Source: an uncultured Eubacteriales bacterium (GTDB lineage Bacteria > Bacillota > Clostridia > Peptostreptococcales > Anaerovoracaceae). Taken from it: a stretch of 25,968 nucleotides of DNA. Both the position numbers and the translations under genes were made by a program. The notes under the pieces were generated by a model. The model had not been told where the DNA came from. It saw only the letters and a program-made list of their open reading frames with translations, and made no database searches. Positions 1 through 8,664 of the stretch are shown one piece after another; the first letter of the stretch is position 1; each line of letters opens with the position of its first letter. The stretch is taken from contig CAJTYS010000050.1 of the NCBI GenBank assembly GCA_910583765.1, forward strand, positions 1 to 25,968, in the 5' to 3' direction.

Positions 1-16
1 TTCCTTTTCTTGGCAC
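1..16 (-). CDS. rpsG: 30S ribosomal protein S7, first codons only (partial)
   Basis: Only the first five codons are inside the window. They read GTG CCA AGA AAA GGA, giving M-P-R-K-G, the usual start of bacterial S7. An AGGAGG ribosome binding site at 25-30 lies 8 nt upstream of the GTG, which fixes the start. The gene follows rpsL as in nearly all Firmicutes (str operon rpsL-rpsG-fusA-tuf). S7 nucleates assembly of the 30S head. The identification rests on five residues plus synteny; the rest lies beyond the window edge. Confidence 0.8.
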
Positions 17-50
17 TTCTCTTCCCTCCTTGCCTGGTTTTGCTTCACTC

Positions 51-66
51 TTCACGGTCTCGTGAA
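51..66. other. Short inverted repeat in the rpsL-rpsG spacer
   Basis: TTCACG (51-56) and CGTGAA (61-66) can form a 6-bp stem with a 4-nt loop in the 210-bp spacer between rpsL and rpsG. It has no T-tract on the minus strand, so it is not a convincing terminator. S7 is a known translational regulator of the str operon in E. coli, but I cannot match this hairpin to an S7 site. The rest of the spacer (67-226) shows nothing I can name. Confidence 0.3.
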
Positions 67-226
67 AAATTACTCTCCCCGTCTTCTTAAAACCTAATCA
101 AAAACGGGCAAGTCTTGCTTTCGGTACTCGAGGATCACAGGACCTGATGGTTCCGAAATCCCCGCGGTGCTCATGACTAAAAATTTCTATATTTATGATC
201 AAGAACACTCTGTTATTTCCCGATTA

Positions 227-640
227 CTACTTCTTAGGGCGTTTCGCGCCGTATTTTGAACGGGCTTTGCCTCTGTCGGCTACGCCAGCAGTATCAAGAG
301 TTCCGCGCACAATATGGTATCTGACGCCTGGAAGGTCTTTTACCCTTCCGCCTCTGATCAGCACAACGCTGTGCTCCTGCAGATTATGGCCGATGCCAGG
401 AATGTAAGCTGTGACTTCGATCCCATTTGAGAGACGGACTCTCGCAACTTTTCTGAGAGCTGAATTAGGCTTTTTCGGGGTAACTGTCTTTACAGAAGTG
501 CATACGCCTCTTTTCTGCGGTGAGTTAACATTGGTAGGAACTCTTTTCAGGGAGTTCATTCCCTTCCCCAGAGCCGGTGCAGTTGATTTTTTCACGCTGC
601 TGGTTCTGCCCTGACGTACTAATTGGTTGATAGTAGGCAT
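227..640 (-). CDS. rpsL: 30S ribosomal protein S12
   Basis: Encodes 137 residues of ribosomal protein S12, which sits at the decoding centre of the small subunit and helps monitor codon-anticodon pairing. The conserved PQKRGVCT (41-48), TPKKPNSALRK (54-64) and VKDLPGVRYH segments are all present. The insertion of about 13 residues before PQKRG is the Firmicutes form. The two lysines of PKKPNS, where streptomycin-resistance substitutions usually fall, are wild type. The ATG is preceded by GGAAAGGAGAA, a good ribosome binding site. The gene lies between rpoC and rpsG. No L7Ae-family gene (ybxF/rplGB, which sits between rpoC and rpsL in Bacillus) is found in the 150-bp gap. Its own promoter is predicted just after the rpoC stop codon. 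Confidence 0.98.
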   Translation of the reverse strand: MPTINQLVRQGRTSSVKKSTAPALGKGMNSLKRVPTNVNSPQKRGVCTSVKTVTPKKPNSALRKVARVRLSNGIEVTAYIPGIGHNLQEHSVVLIRGGRVKDLPGVRYHIVRGTLDTAGVADRGKARSKYGAKRPKK

Positions 641-712
641 TCTTTTCTCCTTTCCTCTACTGTTTTTCTATTTTAAACCCAAAAGGGGCTTAAAAACATT
701 TGCACATTTTAA

Positions 713-735
713 TCTCGGGCTTGTTGGGCCCGAGA
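713..735 (-). promoter_or_regulatory. Leader hairpin at the predicted 5' end of the rpsL transcript
   Basis: TCTCGGGC and GCCCGAGA form a perfect 8-bp GC-rich stem with a 7-nt loop. On the minus strand it is followed by ATTAAAATG, which is a poor T-tract. It starts a few nucleotides after the transcription start expected from the promoter at 745-774, so it would be a 5'-terminal hairpin of the rpsL mRNA. It could also act as a weak terminator for rpoC. A second, imperfect hairpin lies at about 672-695, built on CCC/GGG flanked by TTTAA/TTAAA. Confidence 0.55.
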
Positions 736-744
736 CTAAAATTA

Positions 745-774
745 ATTTTATCATAGCTTTCCACAAAAAGTCAA
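745..774 (-). promoter_or_regulatory. Predicted SigA-type promoter for rpsL
   Basis: Minus-strand TTGACT (769-774) and TAAAAT (745-750) are separated by 18 bp, with an extended -10 TGA directly before the -10 box. It begins 16 bp after the rpoC stop codon. The transcription start would fall near 737, giving a leader of about 98 nt before rpsL. Seen by consensus matching only. Confidence 0.6.
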
Positions 775-790
775 TTTAATTCTCAAGAAA

Positions 791-3700
791 TTATTCTTCA
801 TCGAATTCAATGATTTCAGAAGCCTGGCCTTCCTCGTCTTCTGGTTCAAATTCCTCTTCTGCTTCTTCCGCATCCAGGAATCCTTCTTCTTCCAACTCAT
901 CTGGCCCTTCCAAGTCATCAAAGTCTTCGTCCTCAAGATCTGAGTCAAAGAAATCGTCTTCCGGCTCTAAATCGTCTTCTCCATCAAAGTCCATGGCTTC
1001 TTCGGCTTCCAGTTCTGAATCATCTTCCATGGCCGCGTCCGGATCATATTCATAATCCGGATCATCCTCCAGATACGCGTCTTCATCTTCCAGCATGGCT
1101 GTATAAGCTTCCATGAGCGCTGTGTTGATTCCGTAATCCAGGTCAATGCTCTTGTAACGCTTCATGCCTGTTCCAGCTGGAATCAGTTTACCGATGATGA
1201 CATTTTCTTTCAGACCCTGCAGCTTGTCGTTCTTTCCTTTGATGGCCGCGTCGGTGAGCACCCTTGTGGTCTCTTGGAAGGACGCTGCTGACAGGAAGGA
1301 ATTGGTTGCCAGGGAAGCCTTTGTGATCCCCAGCAGGATTCGTTCATACTGGGCAGGTTCCTGCTCAATGCTCAGCTGGCTGTTGGCTTCTTCGATCTCG
1401 TGCTTGCTGTACTGTCCGCCTGGCAGCAGAGAGGTGTCTCCCGCTTCCGTGATCTTGCATTTGGACAGCATCTGGCTGACAATGACCTCCACGTGCTTGT
1501 CGTTGATGTCCACACCCTGCTGTTTGTACACCCGCTGTACTTCTTTCAGCAGATATTGATAAACGCCTTCCACGCCATTGAGCCTGAGGATGTCCTTTGG
1601 ATCCAGCGGCCCTCTGGTAATGTTCTGACCAGCCAGCACATAGTCGCCTTCCTTGACATTGAGTCTCGCGCCGTAAGGAACGATATATTCCCGTTCCTCT
1701 TCGCCCCGGACTTTAACCTGCGTCTTGTTGTCTGTCCTGGCTTCGATGGCTACCACTGTGCCGTCCGCTTCGCAGATCTCCGCCAGACCTTTCGGTTTTC
1801 TGGCTTCAAAGAGCTCTTCGACCCTTGGAAGACCGTGGGTGATGTCGGAACCAGCGACCCCGCCTGTATGGAAGGTCCGCATGGTCAGCTGGGTGCCCGG
1901 TTCACCGATGGACTGGGCGGCTGTGATGCCTACCGCTTCACCGATATTCACGGACTCGCCTGTGGCCAGGTTCCTGCCGTAGCACTTGGCGCAGATCCCT
2001 GTCTTGCTGTGGCAAGTCATGACAGAGCGAATGGCCACGGACTCGATGCCCGCGTCTTCAATGGCCTGGGCCTGGTCTTCGGTGATCTCCTCGTTTTGTT
2101 CCACCAGGATCACGCCAGTCTCTGGGTGATAAACATCTGTCAGGGACGTTCTGCCGATGATACGCAGCTTCAGGGATTCGATGACTTCTTTTCCGTCTGT
2201 AAAGGCTTTTACCGCGATCCCTTCGTCTGTTCCACAGTCGAATTCCCGAACAATGACGTTGTGAGAAACGTCTACCAGCCTTCTGGTCAGGTAACCGGAG
2301 TCCGCTGTACGCAGCGCTGTGTCGGCCAGACCTTTCCTGGCTCCGTTGGAAGATATAAAGTATTCCAGTACGGAAAGCCCTTCACGGAAGTTGGCTTTGA
2401 TCGGCATTTCGATGGTTTTACCAGTAGCGTTAGCCATCAGTCCCCGCATGCCGCCGATCTGACGGATCTGGTTTTTACTACCTCTGGCTCCGGAGTGGGC
2501 CATGATGAACAGGTTGTTCAAGGTGCCCAGGGAATCCATCAGCGCATCCGCCACGTCATCTGTGGTCTTGTTCCAAATCTCAATGACCTTTTCGTAACGT
2601 TCCTGGTCGGAAACCAAGCCCTTTCGGAAGGCCTTTTCATATTTATCTACCATCTTTTCCGATTCTTCGATGATGCCCTGCTTTGCTTCTGGGATCTCCA
2701 TATCGGAAATACCGATGGTAATGGCTGCCCTTGTGGAATAGTGGAAGCCCATGTCTTTAATATAGTCCAGCATAATGGCAGTTCCCGTGTTTCCATGAAT
2801 CCGGTAACAGCGGTCAATGATCTGCCCCAGCTTTTTCTTGTCGCAGAGAAAATCCACTTCCAGGGAATACGGATCCGTTTCCCGGTCAACAAAGCCTAAG
2901 TCCTGCGGGATCTCCTGGTTGAAGATGAATCTTCCTACCGTGGATTCCACCAGCTTGCCTCTCACGTCCTCTGCGTCTTTGTACATGCGCACTTTAACTT
3001 TGGCGTGAAGGCCCACTTCGTGGTTTTCATAAGCCATGAGCATTTCATCCATGTCTGTGAAGATCTTGCCGTCTCCTTTTTCCGCCGCAGTGTCCCGCTC
3101 TTCCACGCCTGGATGGGTCAGGTAATAACTGCCCAGGATCATGTCCTGTGTCGGCGTTGTGATCGGGGAGCCGTCCTTTGGCGCCAGGATGTTGTTAACA
3201 GAAAGCATCAGGAACCTTGCTTCTGCCTGAGCTTCTACGGAAAGCGGCACGTGCACGGCCATCTGGTCTCCGTCAAAGTCCGCGTTGAAGGCAGTACATA
3301 CCAGTGGATGAAGCTTGATGGCTTTGCCTTCCACCAGTACTGGCTCAAAGGCCTGGATTCCCAGTCTGTGGAGGGTCGGGGCACGGTTGAGCATGACTGG
3401 ATGTTCCTTGATCACGCCTTCCAGCACGTCCCAGACCTCTGGTCTTACTTTTTCTACCATTCTCTTGGCGCTCTTGATGTTGTGCGCATAGCCGTTTTCC
3501 ACCAACTTTTTCATGATAAACGGCTTGAACAGCTCCAGGGCCATTTTTTTCGGCAGACCGCACTGCCAAAAGCGCAGCTCCGGCCCTACTACGATTACGG
3601 AACGGCCCGAGTAATCCACGCGCTTGCCCAGCAGGTTCTGTCTGAAACGGCCCTGTTTGCCCTTGAGCATGTCGGACAGGGATTTCAGCGGCCTGGAGCC

Positions 3701-4639
3701 TGGGCCTGTCACTGGCCTTCCTCTTCTGCCGTTATCGATCAGCGCGTCCACTGCTTCCTGGAGCATGCGCTTTTCATTTCTGACGATGATGTCAGGCGCG
3801 CCTAGTTCCAGCAAACGGTTCAGTCTGTTGTTTCTGTTGATGACCCTTCTGTAAAGGTCATTCAAGTCCGATGTGGCGAACCTACCGCCGTCCAGCTGCA
3901 CCATAGGGCGCAGATCAGGCGGGATCACTGGAATCACTTCCATGATCATCCACTCCGGTTTGTTTCCAGAAGCCCGCAGCGCTTCGATGACCTCCAGGCG
4001 TCTGACGATCCGGATCCGTTTCTGGCCGGACGCGCCCTTTAGCCGTTCTCTCAGCTCTTCGGACAGTTCGTCCAGGTCGATTTGGGCCAGCAGATCCCTA
4101 ACCGCTTCGGCACCCATGGCTGCCCGAAAGCCGCTGCCGAATCTGTCTTTTGCTTCTCTGTACTGCTGCTCTGTGAGGATTTCTTTATATCCGAAATCCG
4201 TGTCGCCTGGCTCAATCACCACATAAGCCGCGAAGTACAGGATCTTTTCCAAGTTCCTTGGGGACATGTCCAGAACAAGCCCCATCCTGGATGGAATCCC
4301 TTTGAAATACCAGATATGGGAAACCGGCGCGGCCAGTTTGATGTGGCCCATCCGTTCCCTTCTTACTTTTGCTTTTGTCACTTCTACGCCGCAGCGGTCG
4401 CAGACGATCCCCTTGTAACGGATCCTTTTGTACTTTCCGCAGTGGCATTCCCAGTCCTTTTGAGGTCCAAAAATCTTTTCGCAGAACAGCCCTTCTTTTT
4501 CTGGCTTCAAGGTCCTGTAGTTGATAGTTTCAGGCTTCGTAACCTCCCCGTGGGACCAGTCCAGTATTTTTTCCGTCGATGCCAGACCGATCTGCAGGGA
4601 CTCAAAATTATTTAACTCGTAGTTATTGTTTTCACTCAT
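791..4639 (-). CDS. rpoC: DNA-directed RNA polymerase subunit beta'
   Basis: Encodes 1282 residues of the clamp-bearing, catalytic large subunit of RNA polymerase. The N-terminal zinc ribbon has C65, C67, C80 and C83. The Mg-binding motif NADFDGDQMAVH (452-463) carries the catalytic aspartates D454, D456 and D458. The bridge-helix region is near 717-735 and the trigger loop near 754-791. The second zinc site is C802, C876, C883 and C886. Conserved sequence ends near 1183, where an acidic tail begins: of residues 1184-1282, 57 of 99 are Asp or Glu and none is Lys or Arg. Subunits of this type are usually about 1200 residues, so the tail is extra. The ATG has a GGAAGGAGAG ribosome binding site. 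The gene follows rpoB by 36 bp and is co-transcribed with it. Confidence 0.98.
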   Translation of the reverse strand: MSENNNYELNNFESLQIGLASTEKILDWSHGEVTKPETINYRTLKPEKEGLFCEKIFGPQKDWECHCGKYKRIRYKGIVCDRCGVEVTKAKVRRERMGHIKLAAPVSHIWYFKGIPSRMGLVLDMSPRNLEKILYFAAYVVIEPGDTDFGYKEILTEQQYREAKDRFGSGFRAAMGAEAVRDLLAQIDLDELSEELRERLKGASGQKRIRIVRRLEVIEALRASGNKPEWMIMEVIPVIPPDLRPMVQLDGGRFATSDLNDLYRRVINRNNRLNRLLELGAPDIIVRNEKRMLQEAVDALIDNGRRGRPVTGPGSRPLKSLSDMLKGKQGRFRQNLLGKRVDYSGRSVIVVGPELRFWQCGLPKKMALELFKPFIMKKLVENGYAHNIKSAKRMVEKVRPEVWDVLEGVIKEHPVMLNRAPTLHRLGIQAFEPVLVEGKAIKLHPLVCTAFNADFDGDQMAVHVPLSVEAQAEARFLMLSVNNILAPKDGSPITTPTQDMILGSYYLTHPGVEERDTAAEKGDGKIFTDMDEMLMAYENHEVGLHAKVKVRMYKDAEDVRGKLVESTVGRFIFNQEIPQDLGFVDRETDPYSLEVDFLCDKKKLGQIIDRCYRIHGNTGTAIMLDYIKDMGFHYSTRAAITIGISDMEIPEAKQGIIEESEKMVDKYEKAFRKGLVSDQERYEKVIEIWNKTTDDVADALMDSLGTLNNLFIMAHSGARGSKNQIRQIGGMRGLMANATGKTIEMPIKANFREGLSVLEYFISSNGARKGLADTALRTADSGYLTRRLVDVSHNVIVREFDCGTDEGIAVKAFTDGKEVIESLKLRIIGRTSLTDVYHPETGVILVEQNEEITEDQAQAIEDAGIESVAIRSVMTCHSKTGICAKCYGRNLATGESVNIGEAVGITAAQSIGEPGTQLTMRTFHTGGVAGSDITHGLPRVEELFEARKPKGLAEICEADGTVVAIEARTDNKTQVKVRGEEEREYIVPYGARLNVKEGDYVLAGQNITRGPLDPKDILRLNGVEGVYQYLLKEVQRVYKQQGVDINDKHVEVIVSQMLSKCKITEAGDTSLLPGGQYSKHEIEEANSQLSIEQEPAQYERILLGITKASLATNSFLSAASFQETTRVLTDAAIKGKNDKLQGLKENVIIGKLIPAGTGMKRYKSIDLDYGINTALMEAYTAMLEDEDAYLEDDPDYEYDPDAAMEDDSELEAEEAMDFDGEDDLEPEDDFFDSDLEDEDFDDLEGPDELEEEGFLDAEEAEEEFEPEDEEGQASEIIEFDEE

Positions 4640-4675
4640 TGGTCACTCTCCTTCCCTATAGCGAGCGCAGAACAA

Positions 4676-7600
4676 TTATAACTGTTCTTCCATATCTTCG
4701 GACATGTCTTCGGCAAACTCTTCAAAGTCATCTTCCAGAGCGTCTTCCTCCGCTCCTTCCTCTGAAAATCCGCCGTCTTCAAAAATTTCATCTTCATCCG
4801 CTACGTCAGGATCCGCGTCTATGATATCTTCAATGGCTGACAGACCTTCCACTTCAGGCGCTTCTTTAATCTCAATCTCTTCGTTGTCTTCTGTCAGCAC
4901 CTTTACATCCAGTCCAAGGCTCTGCATTTCTTTGATCAGGACCTTGAAGGATTCTGGAATCCCTGGCTCTGGGATGTTTTCCCCTTTGACAATGGCTTCA
5001 TAGGTCTTGACGCGTCCTACGATGTCATCGGACTTCACGGTCAGGATTTCCTGAAGGGTATATGCCGCGCCGTATGCTTCCAGCGCCCATACTTCCATTT
5101 CTCCGAACCGCTGTCCGCCAAACTGTGCCTTGCCGCCTAAAGGCTGCTGGGTCACTAGTGAGTACGGACCAGTGCTCCTGGCGTGGATCTTGTCATCTAC
5201 CAGATGGTGGAGCTTCAACATATACATGTAGCCAACTGTTACCGGATTGTCGAATGGTTCTCCTGTACGGCCGTCCCGCAGTGTCAGCTTACCGCTCTTG
5301 TCAACGCCTACCTCGTCCAGCAGCTGGATGATGTCTTTTTCCGTGGCCCCATCAAATACCGGAGTGGCGATATACCAGTCTTTTCGCTTGGCCGCCAGCC
5401 CCAGATGGACCTCCAGTACCTGACCGACATTCATTCGGGAAGGCACGCCCAGTGGGTTCAGCATCACCTGCAGGGACTGCCCGTTTTCCATGAATGGCAT
5501 GTCTTCTTCCGGCAGAATCCGGGAAATGACACCCTTGTTTCCATGGCGGCCAGCCATCTTGTCGCCTACGTTGATCTTTCTCTTGGTGGCGATGTAGCAG
5601 CGCACCAGCTTGTTGACGCCTGGAGGCAGTTCATCGCCTTTTTCTCTTGAGAATATTTTAACATCCACTACAATGCCTGTCTCTCCATGAGGCACGCGAA
5701 GGGAGGTGTCTCTTACTTCTCTTGCTTTTTCTCCGAATATGGCTCTCAGCAGCCGTTCTTCCGCTGTCAGCTCAGTTTCGCCTTTTGGCGTGACTTTTCC
5801 TACCAGGATGTCAGACGCGTTGACCTCCGCGCCTCTGCGGATGATTCCATCTTCGTCCAAATCTTTCAGCGCGTCTTCACCCACGTTCGGGATGTCCCGA
5901 GTGATTTCTTCTGGTCCCAGCTTCGTGTCTCTGGCCTCGGATTCATATTCTTCGATATGGATGGACGTGAGCACGTCTTCCATGATCAGACGCTCGTTGA
6001 GGATGATCGCATCCTCATAGTTGTAGCCTTCCCAGGTCATGAAGCCGATGAGCAGATTTTTGCCCAGTGCCACTTCGCCATTGTCCGTGGATGGACCGTC
6101 CGCGATGACCTCTCCTGCCTCTACGTGTTCACCATGGCATACGATTGGCCGCTGGTTGATGCATGTCCCCTGGTTGGAACGCTTGAATTTCAGCAGGGTA
6201 TACCGATCCGCGCCTTTTCCGTCATCTCTGCGGATGGCGATTCGGTCAGCGTCCACAAACTCAACGGTCCCAGAATGCTTCGCCACCTGAACCACGCCAG
6301 AGTCCTTGGCTGCCCTGTGTTCCATCCCAGTTCCTACGATAGGCGCTTCGGCCACCAAAAGCGGCACGGCCTGACGCTGCATGTTGGATCCCATCAGCGC
6401 CCGGTTCGCGTCATCGTTTTCCAGGAACGGAATCATTGCCGTGGCTACGGAAACCACCTGCTTTGGCGATACGTCCATATAATCGATCTGATCTCTTGGC
6501 ATCAGGTCGATCTCGCCGCCTACCCCGCGGGAAGCGACTTTCATATTCACGAAGTGGCCCTCTGAATCAAGAGGTTCATTGGCCTGGGCCACGATCTTGT
6601 CTTCTTCATCATCCGCGGTCAAGTAATGGATCTCATCCGTTACCCTTCCAGTCTCTTTATCCACCACCCGATAAGGGGTTTCGATAAAGCCGTATTCATT
6701 GATGATCCCATAGGTGGTCAGCGAACCGATGAGTCCGATGTTTGGACCTTCTGGGGTCTCGATGGGACACATTCTGCCGTAATGGGAATGATGCACGTCA
6801 CGGACTTCAAATCCTGCCCGTTCTCTGGACAGACCACCAGGGCCCAATGCGGAAAGTCTTCTCTTGTGTGTCAGCTCTGCCAGTGGATTCGTCTGGTCCA
6901 TGAACTGAGACAGCTGGGAACTTCCAAAAAATTCCTTGATCGCCGCGGTGACTGGCCTGATATTCATCAATGCCTGCGGTGTAGCCATTTCCAAATCCTG
7001 CTGCTGTGTGGTCATCCGTTCTTTGACTGTTCTCTCCATTCTGGCCAGCCCAATGCGGAACTGGTTCTGGAGCAGTTCTCCCACGGTCCTCAGCCTTCTG
7101 TTGCCCAAATGGTCGATGTCATCCGTGTCACCGATACCATAGTTCAGATTCAGAATATAGCTGACTGAGGCAATGATGTCCGCGATCAGGATATGCTTTG
7201 GAGAAAGGTCATTCTTTCTGGAAATCAGCGTTTCCTTAATGGCATAATCCTCTTCGCCTTCCACTTCCTGGAGTATTTCCATGAGCACCGGATAGTAAAC
7301 CTTTTCCGGTATTTTCGTGTCGGACAAGTCGATTTCCACGTAATTGCGGATATCCACGAATTGGTTGCCGATCACTTTTGTCACTGTTTCTTCATCGCTC
7401 CCATATACAAAGATATGGTGAACGCCTGCGTTTTCAATCTGGCGCGCCATGCTGTCACTGATCCGTTCGTCCTTTTCCACCAGGATCTCCCCTGTGTTTG
7501 GATCCGTGATAGTTTCAGCCGCCACGCATCCGGCGCTGCGGTTGAACAGGCCTAATTTTTTGTTGTATTTGTACCTGCCCACTTTGGAAAGGTCGTAACG

Positions 7601-8383
7601 TTTTGGGTCAAAAAACAGCGAACGAAGCAAAGACTCGGCGCTTTCCACAGTAGGCGGTTCGCCTGGTCTCAGCTTTTTGTAGATTTCTTTCAAACCCTCT
7701 TCGTAATTGTCGGTAGCGTCTTTTTCCAGTGTGCGCAGCAGGCGTTCATCTTCACCAAAGGTGTCGATGATTTCCTGGTCGGATCCCAGTCCCAATGCTC
7801 TAAGGAGTGTTGTTACCGGCTGTTTCCTGGTACGGTCCACCCGCACGGAAATAATCTCATTGGAATCCGTTTCATATTCCAGCCATGCTCCCCTGTTTGG
7901 AATGATCGTCGTTGAGAAAAGATTCTTACCCGACTTGTCTATCTCTACCGCATAATAAGGCCCTGGTGAGCGCACCAGCTGGGTCACCACTACCCGCTCC
8001 GCGCCGTTATAAATGAAGGTGCCTTTTTCTGTCATCAGCGGGAAGTCCCCCATAAATACTTCCTGCTCTTTTACGTCCCCTTTTTCATTGATGAGTCTTA
8101 CTTTCACTTTCAGCGGAGCCGCATAGGTCACATCTCTCTCCTTGCACTCCTCTTGCTCGTATTTCGGAGGATCGTTCAAGGAATAGTCGATAAATTCCAG
8201 TACTAAATTTCCCGCATAATCCTTGATCGGGGATATGTCTTCGAAAACCTCTTGGAGGCCCTCTCTAATGAACCAATCGTAGGAATCCGTTTGAATCTGT
8301 ATCAGATTTGGCACTTCCGCGACTTCATTGATCTTGGAAAATGTCATACGGTCTTTTCTACCCAATTTTACTGGTTTTGGCAT
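4676..8383 (-). CDS. rpoB: DNA-directed RNA polymerase subunit beta
   Basis: Encodes 1235 residues of the beta subunit, which with beta' forms the active site and the RNA exit path. The start chosen is ATG at 8381-8383 (MPKPVKLGRK), 8 nt from an AAGGAG site; the in-frame GTG at 8390-8392 overlaps that site and cannot be the start. The rifampicin pocket reads GSSQLSQFMDQTNPLAEL followed by THKRRLSALGP, with the usual Asp, His and Ser (D496, H506, S511) in wild-type form, so no resistance change is visible. Conserved sequence is complete to the anchor region. The last 61 residues hold 29 acidic and no basic residues, an acidic C-terminal tail. A promoter (8482-8510) and an attenuator-like hairpin lie between this gene and rplL. 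Confidence 0.98.
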   Translation of the reverse strand: MPKPVKLGRKDRMTFSKINEVAEVPNLIQIQTDSYDWFIREGLQEVFEDISPIKDYAGNLVLEFIDYSLNDPPKYEQEECKERDVTYAAPLKVKVRLINEKGDVKEQEVFMGDFPLMTEKGTFIYNGAERVVVTQLVRSPGPYYAVEIDKSGKNLFSTTIIPNRGAWLEYETDSNEIISVRVDRTRKQPVTTLLRALGLGSDQEIIDTFGEDERLLRTLEKDATDNYEEGLKEIYKKLRPGEPPTVESAESLLRSLFFDPKRYDLSKVGRYKYNKKLGLFNRSAGCVAAETITDPNTGEILVEKDERISDSMARQIENAGVHHIFVYGSDEETVTKVIGNQFVDIRNYVEIDLSDTKIPEKVYYPVLMEILQEVEGEEDYAIKETLISRKNDLSPKHILIADIIASVSYILNLNYGIGDTDDIDHLGNRRLRTVGELLQNQFRIGLARMERTVKERMTTQQQDLEMATPQALMNIRPVTAAIKEFFGSSQLSQFMDQTNPLAELTHKRRLSALGPGGLSRERAGFEVRDVHHSHYGRMCPIETPEGPNIGLIGSLTTYGIINEYGFIETPYRVVDKETGRVTDEIHYLTADDEEDKIVAQANEPLDSEGHFVNMKVASRGVGGEIDLMPRDQIDYMDVSPKQVVSVATAMIPFLENDDANRALMGSNMQRQAVPLLVAEAPIVGTGMEHRAAKDSGVVQVAKHSGTVEFVDADRIAIRRDDGKGADRYTLLKFKRSNQGTCINQRPIVCHGEHVEAGEVIADGPSTDNGEVALGKNLLIGFMTWEGYNYEDAIILNERLIMEDVLTSIHIEEYESEARDTKLGPEEITRDIPNVGEDALKDLDEDGIIRRGAEVNASDILVGKVTPKGETELTAEERLLRAIFGEKAREVRDTSLRVPHGETGIVVDVKIFSREKGDELPPGVNKLVRCYIATKRKINVGDKMAGRHGNKGVISRILPEEDMPFMENGQSLQVMLNPLGVPSRMNVGQVLEVHLGLAAKRKDWYIATPVFDGATEKDIIQLLDEVGVDKSGKLTLRDGRTGEPFDNPVTVGYMYMLKLHHLVDDKIHARSTGPYSLVTQQPLGGKAQFGGQRFGEMEVWALEAYGAAYTLQEILTVKSDDIVGRVKTYEAIVKGENIPEPGIPESFKVLIKEMQSLGLDVKVLTEDNEEIEIKEAPEVEGLSAIEDIIDADPDVADEDEIFEDGGFSEEGAEEDALEDDFEEFAEDMSEDMEEQL

Positions 8384-8481
8384 ATTTATCACTCCTTATG
8401 TCTTTCAAAAACTGGAAATGAAAGAATCCAAAATTCTTCTTTCCCGCATTAAAGCAAAATCTATTTGCGTGGCAGTCTAAT

Positions 8482-8510
8482 ATGATATCATACTATCGTC
8501 AATTCGTCAA
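8482..8510 (-). promoter_or_regulatory. Predicted SigA-type promoter for rpoBC
   Basis: Minus-strand TTGACG (8505-8510), 17 bp spacer, TATCAT (8482-8487). A second TTGACG copy lies 8 bp further downstream (8497-8502). The start would fall near 8475, giving a leader of about 90 nt before the rpoB ATG. It allows RNA polymerase subunits to be made independently of read-through from the ribosomal protein genes. Confidence 0.65.
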
Positions 8511-8541
8511 TGATTTTTTGGAAAATTAATGAAGTTTGCAA

Positions 8542-8555
8542 CAAAGCCGGCTTTG
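8542..8555. other. 14-bp perfect palindrome between rplL and rpoB
   Basis: CAAAGCCGGCTTTG reads the same on both strands. It lies between the rplL hairpin and the rpoB promoter, about 70 bp upstream of the predicted start. It is either a protein-binding operator or a processing hairpin in read-through mRNA; the sequence alone does not decide. Confidence 0.5.
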
Positions 8556-8595
8556 CCGATTTTTTTCAGCAGTAGACTTTGTTGATATTTCCTAC

Positions 8596-8640
8596 ATAAA
8601 TAAAAGCAAGCAGCAGGAGGGATGGCTTCCTCTCCTGCTG
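8596..8640 (-). terminator. Attenuator-like terminator after rplL
   Basis: A 9-bp perfect stem (8611-8619 with 8632-8640, CAGCAGGAG/CTCCTGCTG) lies 24 nt after the rplL stop codon. On the minus strand it is followed by CTTGCTTTTATTTATG, an imperfect T-tract. A partial terminator here is the known way of lowering rpoBC expression relative to rplJL in many bacteria. Confidence 0.65.
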
Positions 8641-8664
8641 TGTAAGATCTGCGTACTTGTGATG

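Noticed and set aside
1400..2899. A 499-codon open frame on the plus strand opposite rpoC
   Set aside because: It lies entirely antisense to the conserved RpoC coding sequence, has no ribosome binding site I could see, and its product has an unnatural composition (rich in Phe, His, Gly, Val, Asp) typical of reverse-strand shadows of a codon-biased gene.
6890..7000. Rifampicin-resistance mutation in rpoB
   Set aside because: The Asp, His and Ser positions that usually change are wild type.
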